A DNA stretch of 53,368 bases, taken from positions 1 to 53,368 of the IMG/VR virus record IMGVR_UViG_3300042475_005524. One strand, given 5' to 3'. A model generated the notes under the pieces. It saw only the letters and a program-made list of their open reading frames with translations, searched no databases and was not told the DNA's origin. The stretch comes from a virus. How positions within the stretch are numbered: position 1 is the stretch's first letter; every line of letters begins with the position of its first letter. Positions 16,732-26,600 of this stretch are shown here, one piece after another. Made by a program: the position numbers and the translations under genes.

Positions 16732-17568
16732 TCAGGCTCTTGGGTAACGATATTTGACTACCTCGAAATCGATAAAGCCGATGTAAGGTTTCGCATTGCC
16801 ACCTCTAGCGCGAGAATCTTTCAATTTTGAGCAAACAACTTCATCAATAAAAAAGTCATTTTGATTTGTGGGAGAGGAATCGTAGGAGTATGTTCCATTT
16901 TTAACATCTCCATACTCTGTCAGTGGATATCCAGTAAAATCTTTATATTTAAAACTGCTAGACTTAGAATCAGCAAAAATAGAGAGGACGCCATCAAGCT
17001 GATATGGGTTATCGGTAAAAACTACACACTTTACAAATGAACGACTCTCATCCTCACCGCCAAATGAGAATGGCGAATTATAAGTTGAGTCATTTGCAAT
17101 AAAGACTGCTGGAGCAACTTGATCGTATGGAGGAATGTATTTCCCAGTCCAAGGAAACTTTTTATTAAAATCTAGATTATTATCTAAAATTAAATCGTCT
17201 TCGTTCTCGTTAGTTAGGTAAATATTAAAGTCTTTGACCGCAAAAGATCCAGTAACAGGAACTCCAGCAGAAACGCCGCTAATCAGGGCTCTGCCATTGA
17301 TATAATCTATAATAACCCCATCGTTACGACCCTTAAAAACTCCCGACACATGAACGCCGCTAGGAATGCTTGCTCCAGTAATTGTGGAGTCGTATACAAA
17401 CTGTTTGTAAGGAGTGCCGAAAGCTTTGTAAGTAGTTGATATTCTTGGATCTGCATAATAAGTGAAAGTGCCAGTTTGGTTGCTATAAGCCTCACCCTTT
17501 TCTAAAAGATAGTGGTCAAACCATAAAGCAAAAGATGTCGTTACATTATGTTGATATTGCGGTTTCAT
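16732..17568 (-). CDS. virion structural protein, unrecognised family
   Basis: 278 residues; the start overlaps the end of the 17546 gene by 23 bases. No family recognised. The sequence begins MKPQYQHNVTTSFALWFDHY and is beta-rich with aromatic residues, ending EVVKYRYPRA. It contains VHVSGVFKGRNDGVIIDYIN, which looks like a beta hairpin of a barrel. It lies between the tail tube gene and two probable connector genes, so it may be a neck, tail-terminator or tail-associated protein by position. Confidence 0.5.
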   Translation of the reverse strand: MKPQYQHNVTTSFALWFDHYLLEKGEAYSNQTGTFTYYADPRISTTYKAFGTPYKQFVYDSTITGASIPSGVHVSGVFKGRNDGVIIDYINGRALISGVSAGVPVTGSFAVKDFNIYLTNENEDDLILDNNLDFNKKFPWTGKYIPPYDQVAPAVFIANDSTYNSPFSFGGEDESRSFVKCVVFTDNPYQLDGVLSIFADSKSSSFKYKDFTGYPLTEYGDVKNGTYSYDSSPTNQNDFFIDEVVCSKLKDSRARGGNAKPYIGFIDFEVVKYRYPRA

Positions 17569-18154
17569 CTAATAGGTTTATCTTTTTTTCGAAGTTAGCT
17601 AATATAGCGCTAATGTATTTTACATTTTTAAATCTCGTTTTTCTTCTAATATTTTTACTTGTTTGAATAGCAGTATCTGATCTTGAATTAGGAAGCTCTT
17701 CTCTCAAGGTATAAAAATATTGACCAATGCCTGAGATTCCTGTTTCTATACCTTTGACCCAACTGCGGCCCGGAGCCCAAGGCATTGGAGAAACATCCCA
17801 GATGTCTTCTTTAGCTGGAATAAAAACATTCCATACTACCCCGCCATCAATTAGCCTTGAAAAATTAATGCTGCTTTTTTGAAATAATTCTGTTATTGGC
17901 GAAATTGGATCGTCTCCATTATAAAAACCAATATAAGAAAAGAGATTACCATAACCATCGAGAGTGCCGCTAATGTTTTGAGCCGTTGGACCAGCTTCGA
18001 TTTCTTTCGTGACAGGGTGTCTAAGAAATTCATTGATAGTTTCTCTTTTGATCCTTTCAAAAGCTAGCAGCAGCCGTTTCTCAACGCTATTTCTTAATAT
18101 CGGCGCTATGTCTCGATTGATTTTTTTGGCGACGTTTTGAGGGATTTTCGCCAT
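17546..18154 (-). CDS. putative tail-completion/neck protein (gp10-like)
   Basis: 202 residues. Basic helical N-terminus (KKINRDIAPILRNSVEKRLL), then FLRHPVTKEIEAGPTAQN, a segment with GRSWVKGIETGI and a basic C-terminus. The layout of helix, loop and beta part before the tail tube gene recalls HK97 gp10-type tail-completion proteins. The match is by position and general look, not a clear signature. Confidence 0.45.
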   Translation of the reverse strand: MAKIPQNVAKKINRDIAPILRNSVEKRLLLAFERIKRETINEFLRHPVTKEIEAGPTAQNISGTLDGYGNLFSYIGFYNGDDPISPITELFQKSSINFSRLIDGGVVWNVFIPAKEDIWDVSPMPWAPGRSWVKGIETGISGIGQYFYTLREELPNSRSDTAIQTSKNIRRKTRFKNVKYISAILANFEKKINLLDETAIST

Positions 18155-18156
18155 AA

Positions 18157-18606
18157 TTATTCATTAATTGGAGATAAAATAAAAGAATAATACCGTGGCC
18201 CAAACATTCCGTAAGGCTTTGAGTCGGAAGAGATTGCGTATCTACGGCCATCAAACTCTACTCTGCGAGCTTCTTTTAAAATAGAGTAGGCTGCTGCTGG
18301 AACTTTGATCTTAACGCTGCCAGCGGGATAGTCGATCTTCTGTTGGGTATCTGCTCCGGGTACTGGAGCTTTAGCCTGATCTAAATATTTAATCTTTGCC
18401 TGAAAGGTATTCTGTACAGTAGTGAATTCTTTGCTTTCTACCTGTGGAACATCCTTATCGTAAAAGTAATTATAGCTAGCTGAAGTAGAGATAACTGTTT
18501 CCTTTGGGTTTGAGTAAACAGTGATTTCTCTTGAGAAGGTATCAAACACATCGTCAATAACTTCATTAATAAAGTTTTTCTGTGCGTCTGAGAGGTAAGA
18601 TGCCAT
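18157..18606 (-). CDS. putative head-tail connector/head-closure protein
   Basis: 149 residues, the first gene of the reverse-strand tail block. Helical start (SDAQKNFINEVIDDVFDTFS), then a beta-rich region ending RRYAISSDSKPYGMFGPRYY. Small beta-barrel proteins at this position are commonly head-closure (stopper) proteins. No diagnostic motif is visible, so this is inference from order and size. A GTGTAAAGTA element lies 4 bases before its ATG. Confidence 0.45.
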   Translation of the reverse strand: MASYLSDAQKNFINEVIDDVFDTFSREITVYSNPKETVISTSASYNYFYDKDVPQVESKEFTTVQNTFQAKIKYLDQAKAPVPGADTQQKIDYPAGSVKIKVPAAAYSILKEARRVEFDGRRYAISSDSKPYGMFGPRYYSFILSPINE

Positions 18607-18610
18607 ATTT

Positions 18611-18620
18611 TACTTTACAC
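18611..18620 (-). promoter_or_regulatory. candidate phage promoter element (GTGTAAAGTA), reverse
   Basis: A reverse-strand copy of the element, ending 4 bases before the ATG at 18606 in a 52-base divergent gap. The - transcript would have almost no leader. Confidence 0.35.
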
Positions 18621-18639
18621 TTTTTATATTAGATATAAT
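18614..18639 (+). promoter_or_regulatory. possible sigma70-like promoter in divergent gap
   Basis: TTTACA at 18614-18619 and TATAAT at 18634-18639, separated by 14 bases (shorter than the usual 17). It faces the + gene at 18659, which has a GG-rich leader (aaggtaaaaggt) before its ATG. Confidence 0.3.
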
Positions 18640-18658
18640 ATATAGTAAGGTAAAAGGT

Positions 18659-18955
18659 ATGACGGGCAAGGACTATTTAAATGACAGGGTAAAGGTTAAT
18701 ACTTCTGATCTTTTCAAGCGTATGCTTGGGGTATTGGAGGATATTAAGCACGAACACGACCGACAATTCGGGATTTTATACTCTTCTGCACCCGATTCCT
18801 TTAAGCCAGTGGTCAAACAAGCTAACTATCTTGACGAAAGTCAGATGGCTTGGCTCAGAAAAAAAGTGCTGGATATGGGCAATGAATCTATCCGCAAAAT
18901 GACAACTGAAATGGATTTAATCCGCATTGAATTTCATCATACATTTAAACAATGA
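18659..18955 (+). CDS. small helical protein before tail chaperone genes
   Basis: 98 residues, mostly helical and charged (LFKRMLGVLEDIKHEHDRQF, RKKVLDMGNESIRKM). No family recognised. First gene of the rightward tail operon, with an aaggtaaaaggt leader as ribosome-binding region, and its stop overlaps the next ATG. Role unknown. Confidence 0.6.
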   Translation: MTGKDYLNDRVKVNTSDLFKRMLGVLEDIKHEHDRQFGILYSSAPDSFKPVVKQANYLDESQMAWLRKKVLDMGNESIRKMTTEMDLIRIEFHHTFKQ

Positions 18956-19683
18956 AAGAACTATTCGACTTCACGGTCAAAATTAACAAAGAAGTAGAGA
19001 AGACCGAAACTCGCGAAGAGGACGGCAAGACCATCACTGTTACTAGCAAGGTAAAGGAGGATGTGCCTGTTCGTATCGTTTTCAAGCAGCCTTCTCGCCG
19101 CGACACTGAGGAGGCCGAAATTCAATTTAGCGTTGAAATGTCAAACTGCATCAAGAAGGGTATTTTGACAAAGGGAATGTTGGTTAAGAAGTACTCTGAT
19201 ACAGGCGGCATTTTTTCAGAGGATGACGATAAGCGTTTAACAGCAATGTATATTGATATGGCTAAGCTTCAGAGAGAGTATGTTGCCCTCGAAAATGGTA
19301 ACGCTGAGGAAAAGCAAAAGGCGAATATCGTCTTGGAAAAGCTCGCCGCTACAAGAAAGGAAATGGTCGATCTTGAGTCTACCTATCTTAATCTGTTTAA
19401 TAACACAGCGGATATTATCGCCCAAAATAATATCATCCGCTGGTTCTGCGTTAACCTCGCTTATAAGCAGGAAGAGAGCGGCAAGATTGAGCCGCTGTTC
19501 TTTGGCTCAACCTATGAGCAAAAGCTCGATAATATGAGAGATCTTGATGAGGCAGAAGATCCTCTGTATCAAGCAGCTTTTAGAAAGCTAGCTACATTTG
19601 TTTCTTTCTGGTACTTCAGCAAGAATGCCACAAAGGACGACTTTAAGAAGCTAGAGAAAGACCTTGAAGAAGGAAAGTATTAA
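18952..19683 (+). CDS. putative tail assembly chaperone, upstream frame (gpG-like)
   Basis: 243 residues. Beta-like start (FDFTVKINKEVEKTETREED, then VPVRIVFKQPSRRDTEEAEI) and a helical, charged body ending KKLEKDLEEGKY. No database-style signature seen. Its position as the first of two overlapping genes immediately upstream of the tape measure gene is where phages with long tails encode the G and GT tail assembly chaperones. The downstream frame overlaps by 20 bases and has no ATG. Larger than the typical gpG, so two independent proteins remain possible. Confidence 0.55.
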   Translation: MKELFDFTVKINKEVEKTETREEDGKTITVTSKVKEDVPVRIVFKQPSRRDTEEAEIQFSVEMSNCIKKGILTKGMLVKKYSDTGGIFSEDDDKRLTAMYIDMAKLQREYVALENGNAEEKQKANIVLEKLAATRKEMVDLESTYLNLFNNTADIIAQNNIIRWFCVNLAYKQEESGKIEPLFFGSTYEQKLDNMRDLDEAEDPLYQAAFRKLATFVSFWYFSKNATKDDFKKLEKDLEEGKY

Positions 19684-20653
19684 CGATACTGATTTATTCT
19701 TGGCGTTCTGCCAGATAGTTGAGGGTTGCTCTGAGAAGATCTTCTTGGGCAACCCTGTTTTTATTAAGCATATCGCTATTAAAGAGCGTGAGTTTTTTAA
19801 TAAAAAATATAAAACCTATCTCGCGCACGCTATATCAAAAGGGTTACCTAAAGAGGAGGATGCGCTAAAAAAAGCGATAGATGAAGAGCTTTGGTCAGAA
19901 AAAGAAGATGATGATATTAGGGTTTCGGAGAGGTATATTGAAACTCTTAACATAACAAAAAAGAAAGTATTTAAAAAGCTCCAGATTCAAGAAATTGAAA
20001 AAACCTTGAAAGAAGAGAAGGAAAAGATTGCAAAGAAGCTTGCAGAAAAAAAGCAGATTTTAGGGAAAACTGCTGAAGACTATGCATCAAACAGAGCTAG
20101 CGACTATTTGATATACAGCTGCTTTTACAAAGACCGTGAATTGACTAAACTGTTGTTTTCCGAGGAAGAATTTGAAGAGATATCAACTAAAGAATTAGAA
20201 GAGTGTATTCTAGTATATAATAGTTATTTTAACGACATTTCTGACTTAACTATCCAGCATATAGCGCTTTCTGACTTTTTTCAGCCAAATTATCTTGTTC
20301 TGGACTATCCTAACGAGCTTTTTGGTAAACCGATGGTAAAACTTTCGGAAAATCAGGTAAGATTATTAATTTATTCCAAAATATTTAAAAATATATTTGA
20401 GACTATTGAGCACATTCCTGATGGAATTAAGAAAGATCCAGAGGCTCTATTGCAATACAAGGACAAGAGTCAGGCTCAAAAAGAGTTCGAAAGCAAGACT
20501 AGAAGCAAAAAAAAGGGTAATGTCGAGGGCGCCGAAATGGTTTTTGGAGCTACAAAGGAAGAGATTGGCAAAGATACTAAAACATTAAAGGATGTCATGA
20601 AAGATAAAACATCTCTTTCAATGGAAGACTTGATGAAATTGCACGATCAATAA
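19664..20653 (+). CDS. putative tail assembly chaperone, downstream frame (gpT-like, possible frameshift product)
   Basis: Up to 329 residues in the frame one base ahead of the preceding gene (+1, equivalently -2). The frame opens after a TAG at 19652-19654. The only early starts are TTG at 19664 and 19697; no ATG occurs until close to the C-terminus. The overlap (19655-19683) contains gaagaaggaaag, a purine run that could permit slippage. The product is strongly helical and charged (KKKVFKKLQIQEIEKTLKEE). It ends 36 bases before the tape measure start. Either a TTG-initiated protein or, more interestingly, a frameshift extension. Confidence 0.6.
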   Translation: MKKESINDTDLFLAFCQIVEGCSEKIFLGNPVFIKHIAIKEREFFNKKYKTYLAHAISKGLPKEEDALKKAIDEELWSEKEDDDIRVSERYIETLNITKKKVFKKLQIQEIEKTLKEEKEKIAKKLAEKKQILGKTAEDYASNRASDYLIYSCFYKDRELTKLLFSEEEFEEISTKELEECILVYNSYFNDISDLTIQHIALSDFFQPNYLVLDYPNELFGKPMVKLSENQVRLLIYSKIFKNIFETIEHIPDGIKKDPEALLQYKDKSQAQKEFESKTRSKKKGNVEGAEMVFGATKEEIGKDTKTLKDVMKDKTSLSMEDLMKLHDQ

Positions 20654-20663
20654 TATAAATTCT

Positions 20664-20672
20664 GTGTAAATA
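20664..20672 (+). promoter_or_regulatory. candidate phage promoter element (GTGTAAATA)
   Basis: Differs from the T4 late box TATAAATA by one base within the shared eight (TGTAAATA). It ends 17 bases before the tape measure ATG, leaving room for the AAAGG ribosome-binding sequence. Confidence 0.4.
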
Positions 20673-20689
20673 ACCTCAAAGGTTAAAGG

Positions 20690-23600
20690 ATGGCAAAAGG
20701 AATCACAGTACCTGTAGTCCAGTCGGGTTTAGAAGCTTCTATCGAAGCAGCTGCCAAGAAAGCTGGGCCGCTGAACCTTTCTGCTACAGTCGATCCTAGC
20801 TCATTCAAAAGACTTTCCCAACCGCTCGGAAGAGTAAGTGGTTTGGCTACAGAGTTTGAAAAGTCCATTGCCGCCTCAAATGCGCGCGTTATCGCATTCG
20901 GCGCTTCGGTAGGAATTATCAACGGTGTGCAAAATGCTTTTGCGTCGCTTGTTAAGACGACAATAGAGGTTGAAAAGAGCCTAGCAAATATTGCAGTGAT
21001 CAGCGGCAAAACTACTGACCAGCTTCAGCCGTTTTCAAGAGCGCTTTTTGAAATCGCAAAGAATACCGCTCAATCGTTTCAGACTGCGTCTGAAGCTGCT
21101 TTAGAGTTTTCTAGACAAGGTTTAAGCCTTGAAGAGACGTTAAAGAGAACCCAAGACGCTCTTACTCTTACTCGTTTTACAAGCTTGAGTGCTGCTGAGG
21201 CGGTAGATGTATTGACTGCTGCGGCAAACTCTTTCGGCGCAACTGGAATCACGACTAGCGAAATTCTTAATAAACTCGTTGCGGTTGACACCAAGTTCGC
21301 AGTTTCCGCCGAAGACTTAGCCAAGGGCTTGTCCCGTGCAGGGTCGATTGCTCAGGAAGTTGGAGTTAACTTTGACGAGTTAAATGCTATCGTCACCATT
21401 GCGCAAGAAAGAACTGCTCGCGGTGGCGCGGTTATCGGTAACGCTTTCAAGACAATCTTTAGTAGAATTAGATCGGAGGAAACGATCCAAGCCCTACAAA
21501 GCATTGGTATTTACTCATTTGATGCGGAAGGAAGATTGAAACCAGTTGTAAGTCTTCTTGAAGAATTAGCTGGAAAAATTAATACTCTTGACGAAACAAA
21601 GAAAATTGAAGTTCTTGAGGCTATCGCTAGCAAGTACAACATCAACGTCTTAACGGCGCTTGTTGATGATTTGAGTTCGACCGCTAGTAAATTTAGAGAG
21701 GCTAGAGATGTTTCTTCTGGCGCGCAAAGCGAAGCATATCAGCGCCAGATTGAACTTAATAAAACTCTTGACGCAGTTATCAGCAGAGTGACAAACTCTG
21801 CGGCTCAACTTGCTGACACTCTTGGCAAAATCGGCGTAACTGACAGCTTAAAGTCACTTTTAAATTTCTTTGATAGTATTCTTACTGGAATTAATGACGT
21901 TGTTGATTCCGAGGGAATTGGTGGCACTATCGCCAAGGGTCTAATATCTGGAATCAGCGGGGTATTTTTCAAGATTGGTATCCCTCTTCTTTTAGCCATA
22001 TTTGTCAAGTTAACAAAAGATATCGCGCAGTTTGGCACTGAATCGCTAAAAACTATCTTAGGAATCAATAAAGAAGTTAGAGAGCGCCAAGCTTTGGAAC
22101 AGGCTGTTGTTAATACTTTGATTAAAGATCAGCAAGTAATGGCATCGATCTTGTCTCTTAGCGGAGACCGTAGGAAGCAGGAGGAATATTTACTTGGCGT
22201 ATATAACCGGCAGCTTGCGGCACTTCAACAGGTTCAGAGTATTGCCTCGACAGTCGCTCCTGCGTTGCAAGCCGCTGGATTGAGCGCTACATCTGGAACA
22301 GTTAAAAAGAGGGCGGCAGAGGGTTATTTGCCAGCGCAAGAAGCTGCTGACGTAAGGCGCGGAGTTGGTGGTGCAGACAAGAGCGCAAAAGTAGTCAAGA
22401 TTCCAAACTTTTCTTTTGGAGACGGCAAGAAAGGCACAATGTACGCAAATACAAGCGAATACATTGTTCCTAATTATAACGGAGGCGATGGAAGTGCTAT
22501 CTTTAATAAAGATATGGTTCGCAAGTATGGAATGCCAGAAAATGCTAAAAAGATAAATGCGGCAACTGGATATATTCCTAATTTTGTAGAAGAATCTCCC
22601 AAGTACTCAACAGCAAAAGAAAAGGAATTAGCTAAGAAAAAGGAAAGAAGAGAGAATTACAATAATAGAGTCGCTTCTTCTTTTGGTATAGCAGCCCTTT
22701 TAGTAAAAAGTGAAGCTGAACAAAGGGAAGTCGAATCAGAAACTGCTTATGGCAAGATGCCAAAAACAGATGCTAATTTTAATCAATTTTCAAGAGTAAA
22801 GTTTCCAGTTTATGGGTTAAAGCAGTCAGGTTTAGATCAAGCAAAGCTTGGGCTTTTACCAGAAATAGAAGAGCCTTTACGACGGGCTGCTTTTGATGTT
22901 GGTCTAGCAGCTTCTTCTCAAATTTCTGGAAGACAAGTTGCTCCTGAAGAGTATAAAACTTCATTTAAAAAATCGCTCGGTGGCGCTGGAGCTTTTGGCG
23001 GAACAATTGGATCAATTTTTGAATCTGCTGCCAGAACTGCATTTAAATTCGAAAATAGCCCAGACAATACTTTAGACGTTCCAGTGGTTTCAGATTCAGT
23101 ACGAACTGCATTTGGAATAACTGGAGGAGAAAGAAGTGCGGATCTTAAGGGATCTGTTAGCGATGGAGTTTTAAGAAGATTCGCAGATCAAGTAATAAAT
23201 AACGGCCTAATTAGAGACGAGACTCCTAACGTTAAGCAGGCGATAGCCTCAAAAGGCTATATTCCAAATTTTGCTAAAGAAAAAGGAATTGGAGGTTTAG
23301 CTGGAAAGGTTATAGAGATTTTAGCTGGAAGAGTTTTTGAATCTTTAGTAAAAGATTCAGATACAGTTGATCTTTATGAAAATGCAGCTAGACCAGACAT
23401 TGATCTAAACCCAGAAGAAAGGTCAAAAGAGATAAAATTATCTTTGGATGCAGCCGCAAAAGATGATCGCGTAGGTAAAAAAGTAAGTCAAGGAGGAAAA
23501 GGTTTTACGGTAGTAGTCCCACAAAATGCTCAAAATGAGCCATCTGCTGTTAAAAAATTACAAGATAAAAAAGTAAAAATACAAAGGTGGCCCATACGAA

Positions 23601-26600
23601 GAGAAAAAGCTTTTGAAGGCGCTAGAAAGCTATTAGAAATATATGAAAATGTAGATAGAAGTAAAATTGGCAATCCGTTACCATTACCAGGCAAACAAAA
23701 AGGCAAACGAAATGATGTCACGGCAGTAAAAGGCTATATCCCAAATTATGCTGAAACGCTTTCTGAAATGTATGATTGGGATGGTACGATCATTCCCAGA
23801 ATGGCCGGTAAGCCAGAAGAATATATCCAATCTCTTCAAAAGTTAGAAAAGAAAGATCTTTTACCCATTGGTAAAGAGCTAGCGTCTTCAAAAGAAAAAT
23901 TTGATATTGCGACCGCCAGACCGATTCTATTTAGAGAGCCGATTAAACAGACGGCTCAAAGACTTGGCCTTAATGTTGAAAGAATTTTTCCATTAGGTTC
24001 AATGTTTGAAAACCGTAGAACCATGGGCGTCAAGGGAAAACCAAGAAAGCTTTATGGCCCAGAAAGAAAAGCTTTGTTTGCTGAAAAAACTAATAGATCA
24101 ATCGTTGATAATCAAGAAGATGTTTTAGCCGCTTTAGGAAGTCGCGGCATTGATGCGAATTTAAGAAATCGCGGCGCTTTTGGGTTTATTCCAAATTTTG
24201 CTTCTCAAAACGCAATAGACGCGATGAGAAGAATCATCTCAGACCCTGCGGCTCCACAAGGAGAAAAAGATGCAGCGTCGTTAAAACTTTCTCAACTTAC
24301 AAAAGTAAGTTCATTAAATAATCCAAGAGTTGCGGCGCAAAAGACCACAAAAATAAAGGTTCCGATAACCCAAGAAGACAAGGACTATCTTAATCAGAAC
24401 AAAGAAAAAATTGTCGCAGGAATGGGCAGAAGTTTTGGAATGCTGTTTAATTTAGATGCTTTGGAGATGGGGGATTTAGGCTACGTAAAACGTTTAGATC
24501 CAATAGTTGCGAAAAAATTGTCGGAAATAGCGCAAAAACAAGGTGGCAGAGATTCTATCAGATCTTTGGTTGATTTCGGATCTGCGGCGCGAGGATATAT
24601 TCCAAACTTTGCCGAAAATGAGCCGCTGAAAGAAGCTATTAGTAGAGAGATGGGTGCGGGCGTGCCTGCCGCGCGCGTGCGCGTGACGCAGGACGGTAGA
24701 CTAAAGAACCCCAAGAACCCAAATGGTCTTGCCGTCATCAATACTAGAGACGAGCCAAATGGTAAGATTCCAAATGATTTTAGAGAAAGAGGCATGCGCG
24801 CCGCTATGGCGAGTAGAGGCTTTGTACCGAATTTTGCAGATGAAGATACTAGTATTAATGTTGGGGGCGTTTTTGGTATGGGCTCTAACAAGGTAGATTT
24901 AAGCGGAATTCAAACAGCAACAACAGAGCTTCTTGCAAAATTAAAAAATTCAACTATAGAGTCTGATCAGTTTAATACTGAACTAGAGTCTTTAACAAGA
25001 GCTTTTAATGACTTAAAAACCAAAGCACTTAAAGACTTAAAAAACAAAACAGAAAATGCTGGTGATGCTACTAAAAAATATTCGGATGCTGTACAACAAA
25101 AAGCAAAAGCTATTCAGGCTCAAAAGACTGCGCCGACAACAGGTGGAGGCGCAACAGGTGGAGACGTAGCAGGCCGAGGAAAAGGTCTAGATATTGGTAA
25201 ATTTCTTGTTTTACAAACGGCAGTAGTTGGTTTAACTTCCGCGATTCAATCTGCAACTGAGCAAGGAAGCGCTGCTGCTAATGCATTGGAAGGTATTTCT
25301 GCGATTGGATCGGGACTTGCGACCTTTGTCGCCATAGGAACAAGTCTTTCTCCTCAGTTTAGGATATTAGCTGCCGCTGCCACTGCTTTAGCATCCGCTT
25401 TCCCGCTTTTATCAAGACTTTACGAAGACTTTAAAGATCCAGCGCAAAGAGCAGCGGAAGCGCTTTCCAAACTTGCTAAAGAAGCAGAAAAAACAGGAAG
25501 AAAGATAAGTCCAGAAGAATTTTTGGCTATTTTTGAAGAGCAGGATAAAATTAAAAAAGCAGAAGAAAAGAAAAAAAGCGCGACACAGCAAATTCAGGAA
25601 TCTTTAAGTAAACAAGGCTTAGGGGCTGGCACGGAAACATTACAGCAGCTTTATGCAATAGCAAATACTTTAGACCTTATAAGTAAAGACGGGATTGTGC
25701 AACAAGCAGAGTTGCAAAAAATTATAAGAACTTCACAAAAAGCTCTACCTGTCAGGGGTGGAGCCCCTGGTTTAGGTTTTGTAAGTACAGAAACTGGTAT
25801 CGATATTGGTGCTACGATACAAAGTGCAAGAGAAAAAGTAACTGAAAAACGTTTGGCCGACGCAAGAAAACCGCAAACAGAAGATCGTACAGTTAAAACT
25901 GTAAAAGCTGAAAATGAATTGTTGAAAATAAAATTTGATATTTTAAATAGTATTGTAAAAAAAGAACTAGAAATTAATAATGTTTATGCCAACAGGATAA
26001 GAAGTATTAATAGCGAAAACACTGCTTTAGAAAGATCTAAAACAATTTTACTCGAAACAAAATTTTCAGAATTACAAGCTTCTCAAGAAAGACGGAAAAT
26101 TAGAGCAGAAGAAGCTAAGGCGATAAGCGAAAATGCAAATAATTTAAGATCTTCTTTGGCTGGATTGCAAGACCAAGGGTTGGGAAATATATTTGGAGAG
26201 GCAGACACTGGAAAACTGCAAGGCTTATTAGAGGCTTTTAAAACAGGAGGAGTTGGGTCAGAAGCATTTGGAAAGGCTTTTCAAGCTGCTACGGCTCGCG
26301 TTGGACAGGATGGAAAGCCTATAGCTGGCACCAATATAGCGCAGCTTTCTTCTGCAACTCAGCAGGATGTTTATAAAAATTTAAATGAAGCTGCGAACAA
26401 TGAAGCTAGAGCAAGAAATAATGCAGTTAACAGAGTAAGAGATATAGATCAAGCTCAAAAAGATTTTCAATCTTCAACCCAGCTTTTAATAAATGAAACA
26501 AATTTATTAAATGCTATAATTTCTGGAACTCCTGTTTTAGTTGGAAAATTAAATCAAACTTTTTCAGGCGCAGCAAAGTACGAAGAGATCCTTGGAGGCG

